DNA of 64,000 nt, from the NCBI RefSeq assembly GCF_000472385.1, contig NZ_AWZU01000005.1:190363-254362 (forward strand), given 5' to 3'. This stretch comes from Bradyrhizobium sp. ARR65. GTDB lineage: Bacteria; Pseudomonadota; Alphaproteobacteria; Rhizobiales; Xanthobacteraceae. This document shows, one piece after another, positions 1 through 8,784 of the stretch. A model generated the notes under the pieces. The model saw nothing but the letters and a program-made list of their open reading frames with translations. It did not search any database and was not told where the DNA came from. How positions within the stretch are numbered: position 1 is the first letter of the stretch; every line of letters starts with the position of its first letter. The position numbers and the translations under genes were made by a program.

Positions 1-13
1 CAAATTGCTGTTG

Positions 14-47
14 CGAAGGCGCTTCACTCCAACGTGAAGCGCCTTCG
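14..47. terminator. Perfect 14-bp hairpin
   Basis: Positions 14-27 and 34-47 are exact reverse complements around a 6-nt loop. No long T-run follows on either strand, so it may be a bidirectional or Rho-assisted terminator for a gene left of the window, or an intergenic palindrome. It lies about 40 bp before the first gene. Confidence 0.4.
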
Positions 48-85
48 TCCTTGAATAGGCCCCTTGTTGCGGTGTTACTGCGGGC

Positions 86-1657
86 ATGGGCCACCTTATC
101 CGCTCGCTGCTGCTTCTCGCGCTTCTGCTTGGCGGCACGCCTGCCTCGCTAGCGGCCGACAATCCTCCGCTCGAGCGCGGGGCCGCGATCATCGATCCCT
201 TCGCCTTGCGCGCGCTCGATGCCGGCCGCTTTGGCCTTGCGCGGATGCTGGCGCCCGCGCGCGTCGAAAGCGGCCCGCTCACCAATGCCGAACTGTTTAC
301 GCTGCCCGCAATGGGACCGGTGCGCAAGGCCTTGGATGACGAGTTCGACCGCTACGTCGCGCGTCACAAGGCCGAGCTTCCCAATGAGAGCATCGGCGTC
401 GGACCATCGTTCGATTTTCAATTGTTCGATCGCGCGGCACTGACCTTGCCCGATACCCGCTTCGTGTTGTCCGGCATTGTCAACCGGATGGACCGCGCCT
501 ATGTCGATCCCGCCGGCTGCGGCGAGATCAGGCTGATCTACCGCTTGACGCAGACGAAAGCGGCCGAGATCGGTGAAGCCTTCGTTTCACCTCGCCTGCC
601 GATGACGCTGAACCTCGTGCTCAAGGCGAAGCGGGATGGCCAGATCGATGCCAATGGTGCGGCGATGACCTGTGGCGAGATCGCCCGCCGCTGGCTTGCC
701 ACCGCTGATCTCCAGATCACGGGAGACGAGCTTGCGGCGACACTCACGGGAAAGGGCGGCGCGCTCGATTCCGTCATGCCGGAAAACATCCTGCGTATCG
801 AGACCAATCTGCAGATCGCGCATGCGCCGAAATCGGCGGCGCGCGATTTCCGCACCGACTATCTGATGAAGGTGTTCGATTATGACGCCAAGACGCGCGC
901 CTTCGAGGAAGCCCCGCTGGAGGACGAGATTGATCGCGCGCGGCTCCTGGCCGACAAGGATCTGCGACGCGAGTTCAAGGACTGGCTGCTGAACCCCGCG
1001 CATTTCGACGAGCTCGACCGCGGCACGGTGCTGATTCCGGACAAATTCCTGGCCAAGGGCGCAATCGCGCCGACACCGGTCGGCTTTGCGGTCTCGGAGC
1101 TGCAGCCGGCCTTCGGACTGGTCGCGGGCCAGGACGGCACGAGCGATCCGATCTTCAGCGAGGGCGATGTCGTCGGCGCGCTGCGAGACGCCGCCGAGCG
1201 CGGCATAAAGTTGCAGAACATTCGCTCGGTCGCGGGTTTCGAGCGCCGGCTGAACGACATCACCTGCGCCGGCTGTCACCAGACGCGTGGCATCGGCGGC
1301 TTCCATTTCCCCGGCGTCGACTGGATGGCGGCAAAGCCCTCCAACACCATCGTCGTGCCTGCCTCACCGCATTTCTTTGGCGACCAGGTCAGGCGGCGCG
1401 ATATTCTCGCCGCGTTCGGCGACGGCAGAGAGCCCGATTTCTCCCGCGGCTTCTCCAGTCGCCCGCAACTACGTGGCTCAACCGAGCTCGCCGGCACCGA
1501 GTATGAAGACGGCTGGGGTGCGCACTGCTATGCGCAGTCCTCCAGGGCGAGCGAGAACGACCCCAGCTTCCGCTCCTGGAACTGCGCCGAAGGCCTCGCC
1601 TGCCAGGCGATGACCCCGGCAAGCCGGATGGGCATGTGCTTTGTGAACAACCGGTAA
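86..1657 (+). CDS. Secreted hypothetical protein with one CxxCH motif
   Basis: The 523-residue product starts with a clear signal peptide (LLLLALLLGG core, cleavage probably near ASLAA), so it should be exported. One heme-c type motif, CAGCH, lies at residues 394-398 and is followed by a Gly/His-rich stretch. The rest is not a recognisable cytochrome fold. Several further cysteines lie near the C-terminus (WNCAEGLAC, GMCF), possibly disulfides. I do not recognise the family. A periplasmic monoheme protein is the simplest reading, but a metal site is possible because only one CxxCH is present in a long protein. It stands alone, with a tiny membrane-protein gene 80 bp downstream. Confidence 0.75.
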   Translation: MGHLIRSLLLLALLLGGTPASLAADNPPLERGAAIIDPFALRALDAGRFGLARMLAPARVESGPLTNAELFTLPAMGPVRKALDDEFDRYVARHKAELPNESIGVGPSFDFQLFDRAALTLPDTRFVLSGIVNRMDRAYVDPAGCGEIRLIYRLTQTKAAEIGEAFVSPRLPMTLNLVLKAKRDGQIDANGAAMTCGEIARRWLATADLQITGDELAATLTGKGGALDSVMPENILRIETNLQIAHAPKSAARDFRTDYLMKVFDYDAKTRAFEEAPLEDEIDRARLLADKDLRREFKDWLLNPAHFDELDRGTVLIPDKFLAKGAIAPTPVGFAVSELQPAFGLVAGQDGTSDPIFSEGDVVGALRDAAERGIKLQNIRSVAGFERRLNDITCAGCHQTRGIGGFHFPGVDWMAAKPSNTIVVPASPHFFGDQVRRRDILAAFGDGREPDFSRGFSSRPQLRGSTELAGTEYEDGWGAHCYAQSSRASENDPSFRSWNCAEGLACQAMTPASRMGMCFVNNR

Positions 1658-1740
1658 GCGCCAAGGCCGTTGAGCAGCAGACATCATTTCACGCTAAGCT
1701 GAGGCGCGGCGAAGTCGGGACCTGAGCTTGAGGCACGGCG

Positions 1741-1908
1741 ATGAACGATGTAGGCAAGGATGACAGAGAGCGTAATCGTGTGATCGCAAAGAACGAGGCC
1801 GAGCGCCAGACCACCGGCGATATCAGGGTGAGCGGCTGGGCCCTCGCTTTTGCGATCATCGTCGGCTTGATCGCGCTTTTGATCGTCTGGGCCTGGCTCA
1901 ACCGCTAG
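1741..1908 (+). CDS. Small single-pass membrane protein, 55 aa
   Basis: A 55-codon frame opens with ATG and reads a charged N-terminal half (many Asp, Arg and Lys) followed by one hydrophobic helix (about residues 36-52, AFAIIVGLIALLIVWAW) and ends LNR. A cytoplasmic-in topology with a C-terminal helix is likely. No function can be assigned. The start is supported by the clean charged-then-hydrophobic organisation, typical of small Bradyrhizobium membrane proteins. Confidence 0.55.
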   Translation: MNDVGKDDRERNRVIAKNEAERQTTGDIRVSGWALAFAIIVGLIALLIVWAWLNR

Positions 1909-1958
1909 CGCATCCCCGATCAAGTTGCAGAGCCGGACGAGCACCTTCAACCAAGCCC

Positions 1959-2072
1959 GTCATTGCGAGGAGCGCAAGCGACGAAGCAATCCAGACTGTA
2001 TCCGCGGTGAGAGTCTGGATGGCTTCGCCTGTCATCGGGCCGCGTCGCGCGGACCCGTCGGCTCGGAATGAC
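1959..2072. repeat. Dispersed palindromic repeat (GTCATTGCGAG family)
   Basis: Starts GTCATTGCGAGG and ends with the complementary GGAATGAC, with internal complementary arms (CAGACTGT/GAGTCTGG). A shorter relative sits at 34352-34434. REP-type intergenic elements of this kind are common in Bradyrhizobium. It lies between convergent genes. Confidence 0.65.
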
Positions 2073-2079
2073 GGCTCTC

Positions 2080-3285
2080 TCACGCGACCGCGCCCGACGC
2101 TCGCAGTTTTTCGATCGCCGCTTCATCATAGCCGGCCTTGTGTAGGATCTCCTCGCTATGCTCGCCGATTCCGGGCGGCTTGCGAGGCTGCACTTTCTTC
2201 TCGCCGTCGATCCAGATCGGGCTGCTCACGGTGAGCATAGTGTCATTCTCGAATGGCACCAGCACGCCATTGTCCAGCATCTGCCGATCGTTCGGAATGT
2301 CGTCGAGAATGCCGACCACGCCAAACACCAGGCCGTTGCCGTCGAGCAGCTTGCGCCACTCGGCCAGCGTCTTGGTCGCGAACACCTCATCAAAAATCCG
2401 GATCAATTCCACCGAGCGCGCATGGCGATCGGCCTTGGTCGCAAATCTCTCGTCCGTGACTAGATCGTCCCTGCCGAGACAGTGCGCCAGCGTCGGCCAT
2501 TGCCGCTCCTCGTTCAAAAGCGAGAGAATGATCCAGCGGCCGTCCTTGCACTTGTAGTGATTGGTCACGGCGTTGAGCGCCTGCTCGCGCGGCCGCCGCC
2601 GGGAGAATTTGGCGCCGCAAAGCTTGGCCTGCGCCAGCACGCCGTTGGCCCAGACGCCGTTCGCCATCAGATTGGTGCTGACATGTCCGCCCTTGCCGGT
2701 GCGTTCGCGGCGGTAGAGCGCGGTGACGATCGCGCTATAGAACGCCATCGCGCAGGGGTGGTCGCCCATGCCCGCCACCGAGCGGGCGGGCGTCGTCTCT
2801 TCATCGGCGCGGACGAGATCCATCAGGCCCGAGCGCGCCCAATAGGCGTTGCTGTCAAAGCCGGGCTTATTGGCCTCCTCGCCTTTCTCGCCATAGCCGG
2901 TGAAGGAAGCATAGATCAGCCGATCATTGAGCGGCGCGAGCTTGTCGTAGGTCAGCCCAAGCTTTTCGCGCACATTGGGCGGAAAGTTCGTGATGAAGAC
3001 ATCGGCTTCCGCGACCAGGCGATACAGCACCGCCTGCGCCTCCGGCTTGCTGAGATCGAGCGCAATGCTCTTCTTGTTGCGGGCCTCGAGCATCCAGGCG
3101 AAATTGTGCTCGCTGTGCGGATAGCCCGGCAGATTCGGCAGGTTGCGATAGGGATCGCCCGAGACTGGCGGTTCGATCTTGATCACATCGGCACCGAAAT
3201 CCGACAGCACGGTCGCGGCCGCGGGTGCCGCGATAAAGCTCGCGCAATCCAAAACTTTCAGCCCTTCGAAGATGCCTTTTTCCAT
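2080..3285 (-). CDS. CaiB/BaiF-family (class III) CoA transferase
   Basis: The 401-residue protein begins with the family's typical opening (GLKVLDCASFIAAP), then DFGADVIKIEPP, NKKSIALDLSKPEA and NFPPNVREKLGL. These are the CoA-binding and interlocking-dimer regions of class III CoA transferases. Such enzymes move CoA between carboxylic acids in the cytosol through an aspartyl-CoA intermediate. The substrate cannot be told from sequence. It is monocistronic here. The neighbouring putA is on the same strand but ends about 140 bp upstream of this start, so a shared operon is possible but unproven. A second family member is at 20678-21808. Confidence 0.85.
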   Translation of the reverse strand: MEKGIFEGLKVLDCASFIAAPAAATVLSDFGADVIKIEPPVSGDPYRNLPNLPGYPHSEHNFAWMLEARNKKSIALDLSKPEAQAVLYRLVAEADVFITNFPPNVREKLGLTYDKLAPLNDRLIYASFTGYGEKGEEANKPGFDSNAYWARSGLMDLVRADEETTPARSVAGMGDHPCAMAFYSAIVTALYRRERTGKGGHVSTNLMANGVWANGVLAQAKLCGAKFSRRRPREQALNAVTNHYKCKDGRWIILSLLNEERQWPTLAHCLGRDDLVTDERFATKADRHARSVELIRIFDEVFATKTLAEWRKLLDGNGLVFGVVGILDDIPNDRQMLDNGVLVPFENDTMLTVSSPIWIDGEKKVQPRKPPGIGEHSEEILHKAGYDEAAIEKLRASGAVA

Positions 3286-3424
3286 GTCTGGCGTCGCTCC
3301 CGTTTCTTGCTGTTGTTCCCGCGCGATGGAATTATCGATGTTGGCTAGCGCAGATCAGATGTCATTTGACCGAGTTTGCTGCGGGATGCAACGGCGCTTT
3401 CACCCTGTGCGGAGAGAGGGCGAA

Positions 3425-6400
3425 CTATTCCTCGCCGGAAAGCAGCGCGGCGTTGCCTCCGGCGGCGGCGGTGTTGATCGTCACCGTCTGCTCGGTGGCG
3501 AAGCGCGCGAGATAATGCGGCCCGCCCGCCTTGGGTCCGGTGCCGGACAGGCCGAAGCCGCCGAATGGCTGCACGCCAACGACGGCACCGATCATGTTGC
3601 GGTTGACGTAGACGTTGCCCACTGAGAGCGCGTCGATCACGCCTTCCACCGTGTCGTCGATGCGAGAGTGAATGCCGAGCGTCAAGCCATAGCCGCTCGC
3701 CCGGATCGCGCGCAGCACGTTCTGAAGCCGGTTGGCGCCAAAGCGGACGACATGCAGGATCGGCCCGAACACCTCCTCGGTGAGCTCCGAGGCATCGGCC
3801 AATTCGAAAATGTGCGGCGCGACGTAATTGCCTGGCGGCGCAGTTCCTGCAAAATGCATCCGCGCCTGTCTCTTCATGCGTGCGATATGCGCATCCAACC
3901 GCTGCTTGGCTTCGGCGTCGATGACCGGGCCGACATGGGTCGCGACATCGCGGACGTCACCGATTTTCAGCTCTCGCGCCGCACCGGCAATCATCTCGAT
4001 CATGCGATCGGCGACGTCGTCCTGCAGGAACAACAGGCGCAAGGCCGAGCAGCGCTGGCCGGCGGAACGGAATGCGGAGGTGACGACGTCGTCAGCGACT
4101 TGCTCTGGCAGCGCGGTTGCATCCGCAATCATCGCATTGATGCCGCCGGTCTCGGCGATCAGCGGGACGATCGGCCCATCTATCGCGGCAAGCGCCCGGT
4201 TGATGGCGCGCGCCACCTCGGTCGAGCCGGTAAAGACGACGCCGGCAATGTCCGGGTGACCCACGAGCTTGGCGCCGATTGCGCCGTCGCCGGGCAAGAG
4301 CTGCAGGGCGGACGGGGGGACACCTGCCTCAAAGAGCAAACGGATCATCTGCGCCGCAATCAGCGGTGTTTGCTCGGCCGGCTTTGCGACCACGCTGTTG
4401 CCGGCCATCAGCGCCGCCGTGATTTGGCCGGTGAAGATCGCGAGCGGAAAATTCCAGGGCGAGATGGCGACGAACACGCCGCGGCCGCGCAGACGCAGCA
4501 CATTGCTTTCGCCGGTCGGGCCCGGCATCGGCTGATCTTCGCCAAACAGCTTGCGGCCCTCGCTCGCATAGTAGCGGCAGAAGTCGGCGGCCTCGCGCAC
4601 TTCGGAGAGGGCGTCGTCAAGTGTCTTGCCGCCCTCGCGCTGCAACAGCGCGATGAAGTGAGCCGCACGGCGCTCCAGGAGATCAGCGGCTTTCTCGAGG
4701 ATTGCGGCACGCGCCCGCGCCGTCGTCGGGCTCCAGCGTGCAAAACCTGTGCGGGCGGCCGCGACTGCCTGGTCGACCTGAGCTTGTGAAGCTTCAATGA
4801 AGCTCCCGATCGATGTCTGGAGATCGATAGGGCTTACCACCGAACGCGCCGGACCGGCGGCCGCCGTGCCATCGATCAGAGGTGCCGCGTTGACCGGCGC
4901 GGCTTCGCCTGCGATCGCGGTGAGCAGTCCCTGCAGGGACGCGCGCTCGCCAAATTCGATTCCGCGCGAATTCTTCCGCTGCGGCAACAGCAGGTCGCGC
5001 GGCAAGGGAATGTTCGGATGCTGCGCTTTCTCAGGCGCGCCAATGATGTCGGCGGGCCTGCGTAGCAGGGTTTTCAGCGGGACCGCTTCGTCGGCCGCCA
5101 GCGCCACGAATGAGGAGTTGGCGCCGTTCTCCAAAAGACGTCGCACCAGGTAGGCGAGCAGATCGCGGTGGCTGCCGACCGGCGCATAGGTGCGGCAGGC
5201 GATGTCGGGGCGCTCCTCGCTCAAGCGCTCGTACAGCGCTTCGCCCATGCCATGCAAGCGCTGGAATTCGAAATCGCGGCTGTCGCCGGCGAGTTCGAGC
5301 ACGGTCGCGACGGTCAGCGCATTATGTGTGGCGAATTGCGGGAACAGCCGCGGCCGCAAATCGAGCAGCTTTCGCACACAGGCGATGTAGTTGAGATCGG
5401 TCATCGCCTTGCGCGTAAAGACGGGATAGCCGGGCAGGCCGCGCTCCTGCGCGCGCTTGATCTCGGTGTCCCAATAGGCCCCCTTGACGAGCCGCACCAT
5501 CATGCGTCGGCCAAGCGCACGCGCCAGCGCATCGATATGCTCGATGACGTCGGCGGCGCGCTTTTGATAGGCCTGGATCGCGAGCCCAAAACCGTCCCAC
5601 CCGGAAAGCAAGGGATCGGAAAAGGTCGCGTCGATTACGTCGAGCGACAATTCCAGCCGGTCGGCCTCCTCGGCGTCGACGGTAAAATTCAGATCATGGG
5701 CCTTGGCCTGGCGCGCCAGCTCGATCAGCCGCGGCACCAGTTCGTCCATCACGCGTGCGCGGCCGATGGCCTCGAAACGCGGATGCAGCGCCGATAGCTT
5801 GACCGAAATGCCCGGGCGGTCGGGCAGGGGGCGGTTGCGCGCGGTGTGGCCAATGGCGTCGATTGCGCTTCGATAGGCGCCGAAATAGCGTTCCGCGTCA
5901 GCAGCGGTGCGTGCGCCTTCACCCAGCATATCGAAGGAATAGCGCGAGGGCCGCTCCGAATGCGGTTGCGTCCGCGCCAGCGCCGCTTCGATGGTTTCGC
6001 CCAACACAAAATGACTGCCCATCAGCCGCATCGCCTGCCGTGTGGCGGCGCGCACGGCAGGCAGCCCCAATCGCTTCGCCAGGCGCCCGATCGTTCCTTG
6101 CGGCGTCTCGCCCGGCTGGATCACGCGCGCCGACATGCCGAGCGCCCAGGCCGAGGCATTGACCAGGAAGGCGCTGGATTTGGTTTCGTGATGGATGAAG
6201 TCGCCTTCGCCCAGCTTGTCTTCGATGAACTGGTCGGCGGTGCGCGCGTCAGGCACGCGCAGCAATGCCTCGGCCAGCACCATCAGCGCCAGCCCCTCCT
6301 TGGTGGAGAGCGCGAACTCGCGCAGCAGGTCCTCGACGCCGCCCAGCCGATCGTCCTTGGTCCTGACGGCCTCGATCAGGCGCGTGGCGAGGCGGTCGAT

Positions 6401-6514
6401 CCGACGCTCCTGCTCCGAATCCATACGCGCGATTGCGAGCAGTTGTCTCGCAATCGGGATATCGTCCGGCGCATAAGCGGCGGTGAACGGCGCAAGAGGT
6501 GCGGAATCGGTCAT
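3425..6514 (-). CDS. putA: Bifunctional proline dehydrogenase / P5C dehydrogenase PutA
   Basis: About 1,029 residues. The N-terminal half is the FAD proline dehydrogenase barrel (GISVKLSALHPR, MMVRLVKGAYWDTEIKRAQ, FATHNAL). The C-terminal half is the NAD aldehyde dehydrogenase that oxidises glutamate semialdehyde to glutamate (ISPWNFPLAIF, ETGGINAMIAD, catalytic Cys in SAGQRCSAL, EEVFGP). There is no N-terminal ribbon-helix-helix domain, so this is the short bifunctional type, as in the structurally characterised Bradyrhizobium PutA, and not the trifunctional repressor of E. coli. The start is placed at MTDSAP; eight in-frame codons lie upstream of it. Substrate channelling between the two sites is known for the family. 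Confidence 0.95.
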   Translation of the reverse strand: MTDSAPLAPFTAAYAPDDIPIARQLLAIARMDSEQERRIDRLATRLIEAVRTKDDRLGGVEDLLREFALSTKEGLALMVLAEALLRVPDARTADQFIEDKLGEGDFIHHETKSSAFLVNASAWALGMSARVIQPGETPQGTIGRLAKRLGLPAVRAATRQAMRLMGSHFVLGETIEAALARTQPHSERPSRYSFDMLGEGARTAADAERYFGAYRSAIDAIGHTARNRPLPDRPGISVKLSALHPRFEAIGRARVMDELVPRLIELARQAKAHDLNFTVDAEEADRLELSLDVIDATFSDPLLSGWDGFGLAIQAYQKRAADVIEHIDALARALGRRMMVRLVKGAYWDTEIKRAQERGLPGYPVFTRKAMTDLNYIACVRKLLDLRPRLFPQFATHNALTVATVLELAGDSRDFEFQRLHGMGEALYERLSEERPDIACRTYAPVGSHRDLLAYLVRRLLENGANSSFVALAADEAVPLKTLLRRPADIIGAPEKAQHPNIPLPRDLLLPQRKNSRGIEFGERASLQGLLTAIAGEAAPVNAAPLIDGTAAAGPARSVVSPIDLQTSIGSFIEASQAQVDQAVAAARTGFARWSPTTARARAAILEKAADLLERRAAHFIALLQREGGKTLDDALSEVREAADFCRYYASEGRKLFGEDQPMPGPTGESNVLRLRGRGVFVAISPWNFPLAIFTGQITAALMAGNSVVAKPAEQTPLIAAQMIRLLFEAGVPPSALQLLPGDGAIGAKLVGHPDIAGVVFTGSTEVARAINRALAAIDGPIVPLIAETGGINAMIADATALPEQVADDVVTSAFRSAGQRCSALRLLFLQDDVADRMIEMIAGAARELKIGDVRDVATHVGPVIDAEAKQRLDAHIARMKRQARMHFAGTAPPGNYVAPHIFELADASELTEEVFGPILHVVRFGANRLQNVLRAIRASGYGLTLGIHSRIDDTVEGVIDALSVGNVYVNRNMIGAVVGVQPFGGFGLSGTGPKAGGPHYLARFATEQTVTINTAAAGGNAALLSGEE

Positions 6515-6653
6515 GGCGTGCGCAATTTTAGCACGCAACCGGACCTCGCAGGAAAAGCCGCTTTAGCGCAGGAACGCGATCCGTTCCCGCCAAATGCAAT
6601 TCGAAAATCGGAAAATCGCCCGTGCAGCTCGGCTGGAGTGCGCGGCCGGGGAG

Positions 6654-6854
6654 CTAGACCTTCAGGTTCTCGGCCGAGGTTTTGCCGCGATTGGCAATCT
6701 CTTCGTATTCAATGCTCTGCCCTTCATTGAGCGTGGTCAGTCCAGCCTTGTGCACCGCCGAAATGTGAACGAACACGTCCTTTCCGCCAGTCGAGGGCTG
6801 GATAAATCCGTAGCCCTTGGTCGGGTTGAACCACTTGACCGTACCTTTAGCCAT
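6654..6854 (-). CDS. Cold-shock domain protein (CspA family)
   Basis: A 66-residue single cold-shock domain. The RNP1-type motif KGYGFI and RNP2-type motif VFVHI bind single-stranded nucleic acid. The opening [16 protein letters not shown] is the family hallmark. It should act as a cytoplasmic RNA chaperone. The gene is monocistronic, with about 270 bp of upstream sequence before the next gene, ample for the long 5' leaders such genes often carry, but no leader structure is obvious by eye. Confidence 0.95.
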   Translation of the reverse strand: MAKGTVKWFNPTKGYGFIQPSTGGKDVFVHISAVHKAGLTTLNEGQSIEYEEIANRGKTSAENLKV

Positions 6855-7120
6855 TACGTCGTCTCCGCGGGATCAAAAAAATCAAATAAGCCGACGGCCC
6901 CCGCAGGCCGTTGTCTCGGACCTGCAAGAATACGCGGATTATAGGTTTCATGGTAGCGTAAACAACGGCGAGATTGTTGCCGGAAATGTTCGATATCGAG
7001 GCGCATTTTAAGCATTTTGCCTGTTTCGCGGTCATTTCATGGACCGTATCGGCCGGGCTGAACTGCCGCCGATCGAGCGAAGCGCGCCCGCTTAGAGGAG
7101 CGGATGCGCATCGCCAGCCC

Positions 7121-7438
7121 TCAATAGGTCGCCGCAAGATAGTCGACGATCTTGCCGATGTCGGCATCGTCGATCGGGGCGCCATAGAGCTTGATCATCT
7201 TGGTCACTTCGGCCTGCCAGAAGTCTTTCTTCGATTTCACGTTGCGCGGCTGAGTGACGACATAGTCGGCGGAGTGACAGCCGGTGCAATTGTTCTTGAC
7301 CACATCGAGGTTCGGGCCCGGTTTGAAGGCCGCGGTCTCTTCCGGCAGCTGATAGGAGACCGGCGCCGCGAAAGCCTCGACCAGACCAAGCGCAGCAATC
7401 GAAGTGAGCGTGAGGAGAAAAGAGCGCATCATGTTCAT
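7121..7438 (-). CDS. sorB: Sulfite dehydrogenase cytochrome c subunit (SorB-like)
   Basis: The 105-residue exported protein has a signal peptide ending near AFA and one heme-c site CTGCH about residues 51-55. A Met-containing region (VTKMIKLYGAPI) may supply the distal ligand. It starts 6 nt after the stop of the molybdopterin subunit, so the two are co-translated. This matches periplasmic SorAB, where electrons from sulfite oxidation pass from the Mo site to this heme and on to cytochrome c. Confidence 0.85.
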   Translation of the reverse strand: MNMMRSFLLTLTSIAALGLVEAFAAPVSYQLPEETAAFKPGPNLDVVKNNCTGCHSADYVVTQPRNVKSKKDFWQAEVTKMIKLYGAPIDDADIGKIVDYLAATY

Positions 7439-7444
7439 CGCTCC

Positions 7445-8644
7445 TCAAGCCACATTGACGCGAACGGTTTCGACGACGTTGCGCATGTAGCCGGCCGGAT
7501 TCCATCGCGGCTCCATCGGCTGGGTTTCGCCTGCCGTGTTGGTGGCGCGCACCTTCAGCTCATAGCTGCCGGCGGCAAGTTTGATCGGCAGCCCCCATTC
7601 GCGGAAGGAATATTTGCCGAGATCCTCGCCCAGCTTGGCCGGAGTCCAGTTCTTGCCGCCGTCGGTCGAGACCGCGACTTCCTTGATGCCCTTGCCGCCG
7701 TCGAAGGCGATGCCCTTCAGCCTTGCGGTGCCGGCCTTCAGCTTGGCCCCATCGGCGACGCTGGTGATGAAGGAGCGCACGTCAAAGCGGTTGATCGGGA
7801 TCGTCGCCTTCGGCGCGGTGCCCGGCTCGACGCAGGCGCAGGGCGTGTCCGGGATCCGATAGGCCGTCTTCATCCAGAAGCCGTCGAATTCGTTGTCGAT
7901 GACAGTGATCTCGTTGAGGTGCTTGACCCAGTAGGTGCCGTAGTAACCGGGCACGACCAGCCGCAGCGGAAAGCCGTTGAGGAAGGGCAGGTCATCGCCG
8001 TTCATGCCATAGGCCAGCATCACCTCGCCGTCGCGGGCGTGATCGATGTCGAGCGCCTTGACGAAGTCGGGCGTCTTGTCGCTGACCGGCCCGTCCATGC
8101 CGTTCAGGGTGATCTGTTTCGCGCCCTGCTGGACGCCGGCCATATCCAGCACCGTCTTGAGCGGCACGCCGCGCCAGCGCGCATTGCCCATGGCGCCGTT
8201 GGCGAGTTGCCCGCCGGGGACGCGCGGATCGAAAAAGCCGCGGCTGTTGCCGGAGCATTGATTGACGGCGACGATCTCGACCGCCTTGAGCTTCCTGATG
8301 TCCTTGAGCGAGAGGTTGAGCGGCTTGTCGACCTTGCCCTTCACCTGCAAGGTGAACTTGTCCGGGTCGAGATCGAGCGGCAGGCCGGCCAGATGATAGC
8401 GCACGAAGAACGCGTTGTTCGGCGTGATCGGACCGTCATTGAAAACCGAGAACGGAGTCTCCAACTGCGGCGGCCGACTGGTCAGGCCGATCAACGGCCG
8501 CTTCTGCGGATATTTCACGAGCGGCCGTTCGCCATTCTCGAAGGGCAGGGTCACCGTATCGAGCGCGAAGGCTTTCGCCGCGCCCAATCCCGTCGCGAGG
8601 GCGGCGAGGCCGGCGCGCTTCATCAATTCTCGTCTGTCGAGCAT
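7445..8644 (-). CDS. sorA: Sulfite dehydrogenase molybdopterin subunit (SorA-like)
   Basis: The 399-residue protein has a twin-arginine-type leader (DRRELMKRAG then an Ala-rich stretch), consistent with folding around molybdenum cofactor before Tat export. The sulfite-oxidase Mo-ligand motif VNQCSGNSRG is present, followed by the typical GNARWRGVPL and a C-terminal Ig-like dimerisation domain (VRSFITSVADG, VRATNTAGETQPMEPRWNPAGYM). It should oxidise sulfite to sulfate in the periplasm with the adjacent cytochrome. Yeast-type nitrate reductase-like YedY proteins are the main alternative, but the paired cytochrome c favours SorA. Confidence 0.88.
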   Translation of the reverse strand: MLDRRELMKRAGLAALATGLGAAKAFALDTVTLPFENGERPLVKYPQKRPLIGLTSRPPQLETPFSVFNDGPITPNNAFFVRYHLAGLPLDLDPDKFTLQVKGKVDKPLNLSLKDIRKLKAVEIVAVNQCSGNSRGFFDPRVPGGQLANGAMGNARWRGVPLKTVLDMAGVQQGAKQITLNGMDGPVSDKTPDFVKALDIDHARDGEVMLAYGMNGDDLPFLNGFPLRLVVPGYYGTYWVKHLNEITVIDNEFDGFWMKTAYRIPDTPCACVEPGTAPKATIPINRFDVRSFITSVADGAKLKAGTARLKGIAFDGGKGIKEVAVSTDGGKNWTPAKLGEDLGKYSFREWGLPIKLAAGSYELKVRATNTAGETQPMEPRWNPAGYMRNVVETVRVNVA

Positions 8645-8784
8645 TTTGTTGGCTTCCTCCGAAGCATTTTCTGTCGCCGGTCATCACCGGCGCATCATGT
8701 TTCACGGTCGCCTTGGGTGAAGTCAATTCATGCTTTGGCAGCGCTCGGCTGCTGCTGCGCTGCAGCGCAATCGCGTGATGCCGC

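Noticed and set aside
3668..4789. 373-codon plus-strand frame
   Set aside because: Antisense to putA; shadow composition.
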